NCBI RefSeq assembly: GCF_003710825.1
Contig: NZ_RHHQ01000017.1
Coordinates: 248,001-312,000 of the forward strand
Length of the DNA stretch: 64,000 bases
DNA from: Brevibacillus fluminis
GTDB lineage: Bacteria; Bacillota; Bacilli; Brevibacillales; Brevibacillaceae
Reading direction: 5' to 3'
Numbering within the stretch: position 1 is the first letter of the stretch; each line of letters begins with the position of its first letter. Positions 1-7,754 of this stretch are shown here, piece by piece. Position numbers and translations under genes: made by a program. The notes beneath the pieces are model-generated. The model saw only the letters and a program-made list of their open reading frames with translations. It was not told where the DNA came from and searched no databases.

Positions 1-20
1 AAAGAAATGGGGATTCTGCA

Positions 21-989
21 ATGAAGACGATACTCGTAACCGGAGCGCTGGGCCAAATCGGCTCAGAGCTTGTCACCAAGCTGAGAGCAGAATATGGCGC
101 GGATCAAGTCATTGCTACCGATATTCAGAAAAAGTCGGACAATGACGTTGTAAACTCAGGCCCTTTTGAACTGCTTGATGTGACGGATGCCAAAGCGATG
201 TTTGCGATCGCGCAATCCTACAAAGTGGATACCGTCATCCATTTGGCAGCGCTTCTATCAGCGACAGCGGAAGCCAAGCCTTTGCTCGCTTGGAATCTGA
301 ACATGGGTGGCTTGGTCAATGCGCTTGAGGTGGCTCGCGAGCTGCAATGCCAATTTTTCACGCCAAGCTCCATCGGCGCCTTCGGACCAAACACACCAAA
401 AGACAATACGCCGCAAGACACGATCCAGCGCCCGACAACCATGTACGGCGTCAACAAAGTGAGTGGCGAGCTGCTTTGCGATTACTATCATCATAAATTT
501 GGATTGGATACGCGGGGCATCCGTTTTCCTGGACTCATCTCCTATGTGGCACCACCAGGAGGCGGAACGACCGACTATGCCGTTGAAATTTACTACGAAG
601 CGCTGAAAAAAGGGGCTTACACCTCTTATATTGGGGAAGGCACTTACATGGACATGATGTATATGCCCGATGCGCTGCAAGCCATCGTCGATTTGATGGA
701 AGCGGACCCGTCGAAGCTGATCCACCGCAATGCCTTCAACGTGACCGCGATGAGCGCAGCGCCAGAAGATTTCGGGGCAGCGATTAAAAAGCATATGCCT
801 GACTTCACACTCACGTATCAAGTCGATCCGGTTCGCCAAGCGATTGCGGAAAGTTGGCCCAATTCGATCGATCCTTCCGCTGCGCAAGCAGAATGGGGCT
901 TCCGTGCCGCATACGATCTGGACCGCATGACAAAAGATATGCTGGAAAAGCTGTCGGGAAAGCTTTTCACGCCTAGCCATTCCGCATAA
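21..989 (+). CDS. NAD-dependent L-threonine 3-dehydrogenase, epimerase type
   Basis: Predicted to oxidise L-threonine with NAD+ to 2-amino-3-ketobutyrate, the first step of threonine breakdown to glycine and acetyl-CoA. The 322-residue protein has an extended short-chain-dehydrogenase layout: Rossmann motif GALGQIG at residues 8-14, catalytic YGVNK at 142-146, and the PPGGGTTDYA stretch at 178-187 that marks epimerase-type threonine dehydrogenases rather than sugar epimerases. Length matches the family. It ends at a strong terminator, so it closes a transcript that began before the window. Its usual partner, 2-amino-3-ketobutyrate CoA ligase, is not downstream and could lie before the window edge. 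The threonine aldolase gene 350 bases on uses the same substrate. A generic NAD epimerase is the alternative. Confidence 0.88.
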   Translation: MKTILVTGALGQIGSELVTKLRAEYGADQVIATDIQKKSDNDVVNSGPFELLDVTDAKAMFAIAQSYKVDTVIHLAALLSATAEAKPLLAWNLNMGGLVNALEVARELQCQFFTPSSIGAFGPNTPKDNTPQDTIQRPTTMYGVNKVSGELLCDYYHHKFGLDTRGIRFPGLISYVAPPGGGTTDYAVEIYYEALKKGAYTSYIGEGTYMDMMYMPDALQAIVDLMEADPSKLIHRNAFNVTAMSAAPEDFGAAIKKHMPDFTLTYQVDPVRQAIAESWPNSIDPSAAQAEWGFRAAYDLDRMTKDMLEKLSGKLFTPSHSA

Positions 990-1020
990 AAAAAGCAGGG
1001 AGCGTTCCCTGCTTTTTTTA
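988..1020 (+). terminator. Rho-independent terminator
   Basis: AGCAGGGA pairs with TCCCTGCT around a short loop, with A runs before and T runs after, so it may act on both strands. It closes the threonine dehydrogenase transcript. Confidence 0.9.
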
Positions 1021-1186
1021 TTTTGGGAAACCCGCTCTCCGCCACATGCTTTATTCGTGGATCAAATCGAAAACGCTGAGCCGGCAAAATGAAGGCTTGA
1101 CGTTATTTTTTTTTGCTGTTCAACGATATTTTTCGAAAGCTTCCACTCTTGTTAAAAAACGAGACACCTGTTATTATGTCTTTTAT

Positions 1187-1201
1187 AACGATATAATCGT
1201 T
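1187..1201 (+). promoter_or_regulatory. Palindromic operator over a -10 box
   Basis: AACGATATAATCGTT has two perfect 6-base arms around a 3-base centre, and the TATAAT at 1192-1197 sits inside it. A weak -35 (CTGTTA, 1168-1173) lies 18 bases upstream. This is the likely promoter of the threonine aldolase/ABC transporter transcript, with a repressor site on the -10. Related half-sites (TTACGATAT near 4783, AATCGTTA near 4806) precede the MarR gene at the far end of the cluster; that link is speculative. Confidence 0.5.
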
Positions 1202-1234
1202 AATGGCGATGTTGTGAAGGAGGTGAATGAAGAA

Positions 1235-1294
1235 GTGAGCGTGAATGTTGCAATTTCGGTTATTCATATTCAGAAAATTCGACCGAAAAACTAA
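1235..1294 (+). CDS. Possible 19-residue leader peptide
   Basis: A GTG start at 1235 sits 7 bases after a near-perfect ribosome site (AAGGAGGTGAA, 1217-1227) and opens a 19-residue ORF (VSVNVAISVIHIQKIRPKN) ending 43 bases before the threonine aldolase start. The reading frame extends upstream to an ATG at 1046, but that part lies before the likely promoter and has no ribosome site. The peptide has no threonine-rich run, so classical amino-acid attenuation is not obvious. It may be a true small protein, a translation-coupling leader or a chance ORF. Confidence 0.3.
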   Translation: MSVNVAISVIHIQKIRPKN

Positions 1295-1310
1295 GGTTGC
1301 TTCAAAGGTT

Positions 1311-1324
1311 TGAAAGCGCTTAAA
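1311..1324 (+). promoter_or_regulatory. cre-like CcpA box
   Basis: TGAAAGCGCTTAAA matches the catabolite-responsive element consensus TGWAANCGNTNWCA at all but one position. It lies downstream of the proposed promoter and touches the ribosome site of the threonine aldolase gene, a placement suited to roadblock repression by CcpA when preferred sugars are present. The role is inferred from the motif only. Confidence 0.5.
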
Positions 1325-1337
1325 AAGGAGTGGACGT

Positions 1338-2393
1338 ATGACAATCAAAATCGATCTCTACAGCGACACGATCACGCAGCCTTCCTCGCAAATGCGGATG
1401 TTTATGTCAAATGCGCAAGTCGGCGATGAGCAGAAAGGAGAGGACCCCACAGTCAATGAGCTGGAGAAGCGTGTGGTCGCCCTGCTGAATAAACCAGCTG
1501 CCCTGTTCCTTCCTTCTGCCACCATGGCCAATCAAATTGCCCTGAAAACACACTCCAATCCTGGTGATGAGATCATTGCCGAGTTCAACAGTCATGTCCT
1601 TCATTACGAAGTGGGGGGACCCGCATTCCACAGCGGAGTGATGGTGCATGGAATCAACGGGACGAGAGGGTGCTTTACTAGCGAGCAGGCAAAAGCAGCG
1701 ATCCGCCCCAAATCGGTCTACATGCCAAATACTCGGCTCATTTGGGTGGAAAATACGAACAATCTGGCAGGAGGCACGATCTGGACGTTGGAAGATCTTT
1801 CCGACATTTCCGATCTTGCTAAAGAGCATGGCCTGGCGGTACATATGGACGGTGCGCGTCTGCTCAATGCGGTGGTCGCCAGTGGCATACCGGCACATGT
1901 CTTCACTGCGCATGCAGATACCGTGACCTTGTGTTTTTCCAAAGGGCTGGGCTGTCCGGCCGGAGCGATGCTTGCCGGCTCAGCTGAATTCATCGCTCGC
2001 GCCCGCAAGTACAAGCATCTCTTTGGCGGAGCGATGCGGCAGACCGGAATGATTGCCTCATCGGCTTTGTTTGCGCTTGAGCACAATATCAACCGTCTTG
2101 AGCAGGATCACCATAATGCCCGCAGGCTGGCAAACGGATTAGCGTATATTCCGGGACTTGTCATCAATCCGGATGCGGTTGAAACGAACATTGTCTTTTT
2201 TGAATGCCAACCGGGCCTTGATGAAGCGAAGTTTTATGAACGATGCCTGGAAAAAGGGCTCCGGTTCTCCCATTTGTACAGGCGCCTACGGGCCGTCACT
2301 CATTTGGATGTGACACAGACGGACATCGATCATGCGATAGGTATTGCCAAAGAAGTTTGCGAGGAGATGAGAGCGGCGGCCGGAATTGCATAA
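1338..2393 (+). CDS. Low-specificity L-threonine aldolase family, PLP-dependent
   Basis: Predicted to cleave L-threonine or L-allo-threonine to glycine and acetaldehyde using pyridoxal phosphate. The 351 residues show the fold-type I signature: D/H motif HMDGAR at 169-174 and the PLP Schiff-base lysine K202 within SKGLGCP. The start follows AAAGGAG with correct spacing. It is first in a likely operon with an amino-acid ABC transporter (60-base gap to the binding protein), suggesting uptake and breakdown of a hydroxy-amino acid. A cre-like box overlaps its ribosome site. Close relatives include beta-eliminating lyases, so the exact substrate (threonine, allo-threonine or another beta-hydroxy amino acid) is unproven. 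Confidence 0.88.
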   Translation: MTIKIDLYSDTITQPSSQMRMFMSNAQVGDEQKGEDPTVNELEKRVVALLNKPAALFLPSATMANQIALKTHSNPGDEIIAEFNSHVLHYEVGGPAFHSGVMVHGINGTRGCFTSEQAKAAIRPKSVYMPNTRLIWVENTNNLAGGTIWTLEDLSDISDLAKEHGLAVHMDGARLLNAVVASGIPAHVFTAHADTVTLCFSKGLGCPAGAMLAGSAEFIARARKYKHLFGGAMRQTGMIASSALFALEHNINRLEQDHHNARRLANGLAYIPGLVINPDAVETNIVFFECQPGLDEAKFYERCLEKGLRFSHLYRRLRAVTHLDVTQTDIDHAIGIAKEVCEEMRAAAGIA

Positions 2394-2452
2394 AGCTGGC
2401 TTCACGTTCAGACCTTTTGACCAAATATAGAACCAATTAGGGGGATGTTATT

Positions 2453-3295
2453 ATGACAAAGAACTTCCATCGTTTCTTCCTGCTTGCAACACTTTCGTTC
2501 TCGCTGGCGGCATGCGGAAGCACTACCGAAACGAGCACATCCAAGCTCGGGGATTCCGCTGCTGCACCCGTAGCGCAAGAAACCACGATCCGTGTAGGCG
2601 CGAATGTCGGTTTTGCTCCCTTCGAATTTATGGAGGGGGACCAATTGGTTGGAGTCGAGATTGATATATTGACTGAGGTTGGGAAACGTCTGAATAGCAA
2701 AGTCGAATGGATCAACACGCCTTGGAACGGGATGTTTGCAGCATTGCGGGCGGGCAAGTTCGACGTAGCTATTGCGGGGATCACCATCAAGCCCGAGCGG
2801 CTGAAAGAGCTGGATTTCACTTCGCCTTATTATGATAATGATCAGGGGCTTACGGTCAGAGCCGATTCCGGGATCAAGTCGGTCGATGATTTGAAAGGAA
2901 AGATCGTTGGCGTGGCCGGAGGAACGACTGGGCACCAATGGGCGGAGGACAACAAGGAAAAGTACGGATTTAAGGATATCAAGCTATACAACAGTACACA
3001 GGAGTCCATGATGGATTTGCAGGCCGGTCGGATTGACGGAGAGCTGCATGATATTCCTGCTTCCGAATACTATGTGAAGGACAAAAAAGAGCTGGCGGTC
3101 GTTCAGCGGATCGCCACCAACGAAAAGTTCGGTCTGGCGTTCAAAAAAGGAAACCCGCTGCGGGATGAAGTGAACCGGGTGATCGACGAGATGAAGAAAG
3201 ACGGGACGCTGGCGTCCATTTACAAAAAGTGGTTTGGCAAAGATCCGGAAAAAGACGGTTCGACGGTTACGATATTACCTGTACCCACCAACTAG
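2453..3295 (+). CDS. Amino-acid ABC transporter substrate-binding lipoprotein
   Basis: Extracytoplasmic solute-binding protein of family 3 (polar amino acids). A short hydrophobic N-terminus ends in lipobox LAAC with the lipidated cysteine at residue 21, followed by a Thr/Ser-rich linker to about residue 45. The mature part begins TIRVGANVGFAPFEF, typical of GlnH/ArtJ-type proteins, and carries DFTSPYY and GVAGGTTGHQW segments of the ligand cleft. Length 280 is normal. The start follows a GGGGGA site. The permease begins 15 bases downstream. The genes around it suggest threonine or a related polar amino acid, but specificity cannot be read from sequence. Confidence 0.92.
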   Translation: MTKNFHRFFLLATLSFSLAACGSTTETSTSKLGDSAAAPVAQETTIRVGANVGFAPFEFMEGDQLVGVEIDILTEVGKRLNSKVEWINTPWNGMFAALRAGKFDVAIAGITIKPERLKELDFTSPYYDNDQGLTVRADSGIKSVDDLKGKIVGVAGGTTGHQWAEDNKEKYGFKDIKLYNSTQESMMDLQAGRIDGELHDIPASEYYVKDKKELAVVQRIATNEKFGLAFKKGNPLRDEVNRVIDEMKKDGTLASIYKKWFGKDPEKDGSTVTILPVPTN

Positions 3296-3310
3296 AGAGA
3301 AGGTCCGGAT

Positions 3311-3979
3311 ATGGCTGAACTGATCAATGTTTTTTTCAACTGGGACATTTTCAAGGATGCACTTCCCTTTCTGGTAAAGGGGTTATGGGTTACGGTAAAG
3401 CTGTCATTCTTCAGCATTCTATTCGGGGGAACAATCGGTCTGGTTTTGGCCGTTTTCAGAGAGCTGGGGAACACACTTATTAATAGACTGATTATTGTGT
3501 ACATTGATATTTTCCGAGCGATTCCGATGCTTGTACTGATTATTTTTGTATATTATGCATTGCCTTATGTCGGCTTAAGCCTGTCGCCGTATCCGGCAGG
3601 GATCTTGACATTTTCACTGGTAAGCTCCGCCTATATCGCGGAAATTTTTCGCGGCGGGATTCTCGCCATTCCGAAAGGACAGATGGAGGCTGCACGTGCA
3701 ATCGGTCTTACCTATCTGCAGGCGATGCGTTTCATCATTCTTCCGCAAGCGTTTCGGATCGTGATCCCACCGCTGACCAATCATTCCGTGGGGATCTTGA
3801 AAGATACCTCGCTGGCGTCCGTCATTGCTTTACCGGAACTACTGCAGCAAGCCCAGCTCGTTCAGGCATGGAAAGCCAATCCCACGCCTTTGATCGGGGC
3901 CACCCTCTTTTATATGCTCCTGCTCATTCCGCTTGTCCGACTAGCAAGCAATCTTGAGAGAAAGGTGGGGGCGCGATGA
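3311..3979 (+). CDS. Polar amino-acid ABC transporter permease
   Basis: Inner-membrane permease of the HisM/GlnP type, 222 residues with about five hydrophobic segments. The EAA loop that contacts the ATPase is clear: EAARAIGLTYLQAMRFIILP in the middle of the protein. One permease gene is present, so the channel is probably a homodimer. It starts 15 bases after the binding-protein gene behind AGAGAAGG and overlaps the ATPase gene by 4 bases (ATGA), implying translational coupling. Confidence 0.93.
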   Translation: MAELINVFFNWDIFKDALPFLVKGLWVTVKLSFFSILFGGTIGLVLAVFRELGNTLINRLIIVYIDIFRAIPMLVLIIFVYYALPYVGLSLSPYPAGILTFSLVSSAYIAEIFRGGILAIPKGQMEAARAIGLTYLQAMRFIILPQAFRIVIPPLTNHSVGILKDTSLASVIALPELLQQAQLVQAWKANPTPLIGATLFYMLLLIPLVRLASNLERKVGAR

Positions 3980-4698
3980 TCAAGGTCGCCGGTATGTACA
4001 AGTGCTACAAGGATGTTGACGTCTTGAAGGGCATCGACTTTGAGGTGAGAAAAGGCGAGGTAGTCGTAGTCATCGGTCCGAGCGGTTCTGGCAAAAGCAC
4101 GATGCTTCGTTGCTTGAACCGTTTGGAAGAGCCCTCACGAGGAAGCGTGTTCATCGAGGGGACGGATATTACCAACCCGAAGACGAATATCAATCATGTA
4201 AGAGCTGAAGTGGGCATGGTCTTCCAATCCTTCAATCTGTTCCCGAATCTCACCGTGTTGGAAAACATCACGCTAGGGCCTGTCCAAATCCGCCGGGAGA
4301 ACAAGCTTTCAGCGATGAAGAACGCGGAGAATCTGCTGGAAAAAGTAGGTCTGTCCGATAAGAGGGATGTCTATCCAGGGTCCCTGTCAGGAGGGCAAAT
4401 GCAGCGTGTCGCGATCGCACGGGCATTGGCGATGAAGCCCAAAATCATGCTGTTTGATGAGCCGACTTCGGCACTTGACCCTGAAATGGTTCAGGAGGTG
4501 TTGCAGGTGATGCGCACGCTCGCCAACGAAGGAATGACGATGGTCGTGGTCACACATGAGATGGGGTTTGCCCGGGATGTAGCTGATCGTGTGGTATTCA
4601 TGGACGGGGGAAGAATCGTAGAAGAAGGAATAGCTGAACAGATTTTTCGCGCGCCGATTCACGACCGGACAAAGGCGTTTCTGGAAAAAGTACGATAA
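3976..4698 (+). CDS. Polar amino-acid ABC transporter ATPase
   Basis: ATP-binding subunit of the importer, 240 residues, GlnQ/HisP family. Walker A GPSGSGKST at 34-42, Q-loop FQSFNLF near 83, signature LSGGQMQR near 137, Walker B IMLFDEPTSALDP near 155-168, and switch histidine in VVTHEMGFA. Its ATG overlaps the permease stop, and a hairpin follows the stop codon, so it ends the operon that starts with threonine aldolase. Confidence 0.94.
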   Translation: MIKVAGMYKCYKDVDVLKGIDFEVRKGEVVVVIGPSGSGKSTMLRCLNRLEEPSRGSVFIEGTDITNPKTNINHVRAEVGMVFQSFNLFPNLTVLENITLGPVQIRRENKLSAMKNAENLLEKVGLSDKRDVYPGSLSGGQMQRVAIARALAMKPKIMLFDEPTSALDPEMVQEVLQVMRTLANEGMTMVVVTHEMGFARDVADRVVFMDGGRIVEEGIAEQIFRAPIHDRTKAFLEKVR

Positions 4699-4703
4699 GA
4701 CGG

Positions 4704-4743
4704 ATGAGCAAAAGCCAGCCAATAGACTGGCTTATGCTCATTT
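4704..4743 (+). terminator. Hairpin terminator after ABC operon
   Basis: ATGAGCAAAAGCCAG pairs with CTGGCTTATGCTCAT (15 bp, one mismatch) across an 8-base loop. The T run is only three bases, so it may be a weak terminator or mRNA 3-prime stabiliser. Confidence 0.6.
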
Positions 4744-4839
4744 GCCGACGGCTTGCAGCCTTGATGCGGCATCACTTATTTGTTACGATATCGCATAGAT
4801 GAAAGAATCGTTATGTAAGAAGTAATGGAGGTTTGGTTC

Positions 4840-5271
4840 ATGACAGTGCCAGGGGATATGGCAGCATTGATTTCACATGGTTTTTCCGAGATCTATTACC
4901 ACTGCCACCCTCCGTTTACCGTTCCACTCACGCACCAAGCTGTCCGTGCGCTGCAATTTATCGGGATGAATGGGGTGGTGACGGTCAGCGATGTGGCGCA
5001 ACACCTTTCATGCGCACACAATACCGCATCGGAAGTACTCAGGCGTCTTGACGAAAAGGGCTTGGTGTCGAGGCAGCGGAGTAGAGAAGATGAACGTACG
5101 GTCCAGATCAGCCTGACGGAATCCGGACATCATTCGCTGGCGGAACACACAGGACTTGATACAGAAAAATTGGCCCATTGCCTAAACAAGATGTCTGTTG
5201 ATGAGAGGGAGCAAGTCGCAAATGGGTTTGAGATTCTTCGGAAGTTTATGAAAAGCGTGGGTGAGGAATAG
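4840..5271 (+). CDS. MarR-family transcriptional regulator
   Basis: Winged-helix regulator of 143 residues. The core reads VVTVSDVAQHLSCAHNTASE (recognition helix region) followed by LDEKGLVSRQRSREDERTVQ, the typical MarR wing with its D-x-R motif. I chose the ATG at 4840 because GGAGGT lies 8 bases upstream; the ATG at 4825 overlaps that site. It stands alone after the ABC operon hairpin, and half-sites resembling the palindrome at 1187 lie in its upstream region, so it may control itself and the threonine/ABC operon. The ligand is unknown. Confidence 0.88.
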   Translation: MTVPGDMAALISHGFSEIYYHCHPPFTVPLTHQAVRALQFIGMNGVVTVSDVAQHLSCAHNTASEVLRRLDEKGLVSRQRSREDERTVQISLTESGHHSLAEHTGLDTEKLAHCLNKMSVDEREQVANGFEILRKFMKSVGEE

Positions 5272-5371
5272 CGGAAAGGTGCAGAGCATGGAAGGAGACC
5301 GGCGTCTTTGTTACACGTTGCAGAATTGCAGTCCGACGACAATGAATAGGATACAACATGTGATTGAAAGA

Positions 5372-5399
5372 AAAGTCCCCTTTTTCGAAAGGGGACTTT
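5372..5399. terminator. Bidirectional terminator
   Basis: Perfect 12-bp stem AAAGTCCCCTTT / AAAGGGGACTTT with a TTCG loop lies between the MarR gene and the convergent SASP-like gene. The T-rich flanks suit either direction. Confidence 0.85.
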
Positions 5400-5431
5400 C
5401 TCGACGTTCTGAAACCACCTAGCAAGGTTTT

Positions 5432-5590
5432 TTAATCTCGCATAGCTCCTGCCTCTCGAGAAGTCATCGCACCTTGCCCTGCGTTAAGATCATTTTGAAT
5501 TTCTTGCTTCACTTTTTTTGCATCAGTTCCGGCAAATGATGGTTTCAAAATTGAACTTTCATTCCCATTCGTTTGTTGATCCTGTTGCAT
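5432..5590 (-). CDS. Small acid-soluble spore protein-like, 52 aa
   Basis: A short ORF on the reverse strand starts at ATG 5590 behind a perfect GAGGAGGT and ends at TAA 5432-5434. The 52 residues are hydrophilic and Gln/Asn/Ala-rich: MQQDQQTNGN, then FAGTDAKKVKQEI, then NAGQGAMTSREAGAMR. The F-A-G-T-D-x-x-x-V-K-Q pattern resembles the repeat of gamma-type SASPs, which are degraded during germination to supply amino acids. A possible SigG -10 (AATACTA, reverse of 5624-5630) lies upstream. Lacking the full repeat, it could instead be another spore-core small protein. It ends at a shared bidirectional terminator. Confidence 0.65.
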   Translation of the reverse strand: MQQDQQTNGNESSILKPSFAGTDAKKVKQEIQNDLNAGQGAMTSREAGAMRD

Positions 5591-5670
5591 ACAAGACCTC
5601 CTCATGTATGTATTTCACAGACTTAGTATTTGCAAAAAATCACTAAGATTATCACGAAAACACCATTTAC

Positions 5671-6609
5671 TCAATACCGTAGTGGAACTGACGAGTAGTC
5701 CACCTGAATCTGCTCCAGGTTGTACCCGCTCTTTTTCAAAAAGTAGGTGACGCCTTTTTTGGCGATGTCGCTGTTGTTGCGCGGCCCGATCACGATGTGG
5801 CGCAACGGGAGCTTGTCCTTTAACTGAAAATCAATGTAAGGCATGATGACGCCCCGTCGACCGCGGAATTTGACTTGATTGGCGAGGTCTTTGCTGATAA
5901 AGGCCAAACGAAACTCTTCCTCGTTGGCGAAATTCGCGTCTTTGAAAAAAATCGAGTGCCCGATGATAGTAGCGACGATGCCGAGAAACAACGTTTTTTC
6001 CAGATCGGCGATTTGATACAGATGCTCTTTCACGAACGAGAACAGCTTCAAAAAGGACGTGAGCAGTTGTTCCTCCTGTTCGGACCGCTCGTAAACGACC
6101 TCGCCGATGACACAATACAAGTCGTCATGGAGAATGCCATTGTCCACCGAAAAAGCAGATATGAATTCAAGGGTGTCAAGACCGACACAGTATCCGTCCC
6201 CGCTGGCATAGTTATACCAAAGCGTCAGCGAATCCGGGTTTTCGGACATCGATAAAACGAAGATTTCCAGCTCTTCACCGGAGTATTCGATTCGATCCCG
6301 CACCTCACCCATGACTTTCAGATACATCGCCCATAATTGGCGGCTCGTCTCATCCTCGGTGAATTGAGTTTTCACCATTGTTTGGAATTTGTCAAAAACG
6401 CCATCGAGAATCCGGTTGATGTAAATGATTTCTTCACTGTCGTTCAAAAAATCCGCTTTGGAGACCCAGAAGCCCCGGTCTTTGATGATTCCGAGCAGTC
6501 CGTTCACATTCGTATAATGATAGAGTCTGTTGTTTTTGGATTGCTTGGTTTTGTGGATGATTTCTTCCCAGACGTTTTGCAGAAGTTCTTGATTTAGCTC
6601 GCTTTGCAT
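5671..6609 (-). CDS. DUF2971 domain protein
   Basis: Protein of about 312 residues with the DUF2971 pattern near the N-terminus: LYHYTNVNGLLGIIK followed by FWVSKADFLNDSEEI. The family has no settled biochemical role; members are often found in accessory regions near defence or mobile genes. Central segments LTLWYNYASGDGYCVG and FAFISKD-like strands fit the same fold. I start at ATG 6609 because AGAGGGG lies about 10 bases upstream; an in-frame ATG at 6735 would add 42 residues with no ribosome site. It is divergent from the kinase-like gene at 6797 and ends convergent with the SASP-like gene's upstream region. Confidence 0.72.
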   Translation of the reverse strand: MQSELNQELLQNVWEEIIHKTKQSKNNRLYHYTNVNGLLGIIKDRGFWVSKADFLNDSEEIIYINRILDGVFDKFQTMVKTQFTEDETSRQLWAMYLKVMGEVRDRIEYSGEELEIFVLSMSENPDSLTLWYNYASGDGYCVGLDTLEFISAFSVDNGILHDDLYCVIGEVVYERSEQEEQLLTSFLKLFSFVKEHLYQIADLEKTLFLGIVATIIGHSIFFKDANFANEEEFRLAFISKDLANQVKFRGRRGVIMPYIDFQLKDKLPLRHIVIGPRNNSDIAKKGVTYFLKKSGYNLEQIQVDYSSVPLRY

Positions 6610-6796
6610 CTGTTTGCCCCTCTTGCCGGAAATGTCAGTTCTATCATGCAGATTATTGTTGCCAGCCGATCCTGCCAAAATACCAAAAAAAGCAAAGTGA
6701 GGATTTTCATCTGCCAAATGGCGCGGTACAATCATAATTGAAACGCGGGGGTAAAAAGCCCCGGTAGAAAAGTCTTAGGAAGGGGTTTCGTGACGA

Positions 6797-7597
6797 ATGG
6801 TAGGACAACACATCGGAAGTGGAAAAACCGCGGATGTATACATATGGGAGGCTGGCAACGTTCTCAAGTTATTTAAGCAGGAGGTGCCCTCGTTTCTGGT
6901 CGATCAGGAGTATCTCGCGCATGAGGCGGTAATGGGAGCCAACCTGCCAGTCCCGCGCACATTTGGCAAGGTTGAGTCGGAAGGCCGCCTGGGTATCGTG
7001 TATGAACGGGTTGACGGAACGAGTTTGATAGAGCGGTTGATCCATCAGCCGGAAGCCGTAACGCAGCTGGCAAACGAGTTCGCTGCGCTGCACCGCCGGG
7101 TCCATCAAGCAAAAGCAGAGAAACTGCCGGGCCTTCAGTCGATTTTGAAGCGTAACCTGCATGTTGCCGAACCACTGACAGCCGATGAAAAACAGGCAGT
7201 AGCAACGTATATTGATCAGCTGCCGGTGCAAGACCAGCTGTGTCATATGGATTTTCATCCCGATAACATTTTGTATACAGCGGGAGGGCCGGTCATTCTC
7301 GATTGGATGACAGCGGTGTCCGGCAATGCGCTGGCGGATGTGGCGCGCACGATTGTGATCCTCAAATATGCCTCGCTGCCGCCGAACCTCCCAGAGCCGG
7401 TAAAAGAGGGGGTTATAGCGATTCGAGAGCGTTTTGTGGCGGATTATCAACGAGCATACTTTGCTGAAGAGGAAGAGCGTGAGAGCGAGATGGAAGCGTG
7501 GTTTTTGCCGATCATGGCAGCTCGACTTTGCGAGGGAGTGCCTAGTGATGAGAAGGAGCGGCTTGTTTTGGAGATTCGGAATCGTCTGCAAGCATAA
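6797..7597 (+). CDS. Aminoglycoside phosphotransferase-family kinase
   Basis: 266-residue small-molecule kinase of the APH fold. The catalytic loop LCHMDFHPDNILY (around residues 149-161) and metal motif VILDWMTAV (about 168-176) are intact. An N-terminal GSGKTADVYIW glycine-rich loop binds nucleotide. The family phosphorylates aminoglycosides, choline, homoserine or other alcohols, and many chromosomal members have no antibiotic role; the substrate here is unknown. The start follows AGGAAGGGG, and a clean terminator follows, so it is monocistronic. Confidence 0.82.
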   Translation: MVGQHIGSGKTADVYIWEAGNVLKLFKQEVPSFLVDQEYLAHEAVMGANLPVPRTFGKVESEGRLGIVYERVDGTSLIERLIHQPEAVTQLANEFAALHRRVHQAKAEKLPGLQSILKRNLHVAEPLTADEKQAVATYIDQLPVQDQLCHMDFHPDNILYTAGGPVILDWMTAVSGNALADVARTIVILKYASLPPNLPEPVKEGVIAIRERFVADYQRAYFAEEEERESEMEAWFLPIMAARLCEGVPSDEKERLVLEIRNRLQA

Positions 7598-7610
7598 AAG
7601 GAATAGGGCG

Positions 7611-7638
7611 AAAGGCTGGGCATCCCAGCCTTTTTTCT
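7611..7638 (+). terminator. Rho-independent terminator
   Basis: AAAGGCTGGG pairs with CCCAGCCTTT around CAT and runs into T residues, ending the kinase transcript. Confidence 0.92.
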
Positions 7639-7754
7639 ATTTAATGGCCTAATTTCATTTTGATAGGTAGCCACCCAAGCCATGATGTCCTGTCTTCGCA
7701 TACTATACCCCAGCCTTTCATCCGAAGCTCCAAGAAAAAATGGGAGGAACCAGC

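Noticed and set aside
258..980. 240-codon antisense reading frame
   Set aside because: It mirrors the threonine dehydrogenase gene, has no family likeness and no ribosome site.
1046..1234. Upstream part of an 82-codon reading frame
   Set aside because: It lies before the likely promoter and has no ribosome site; only the last 20 codons follow a good one.
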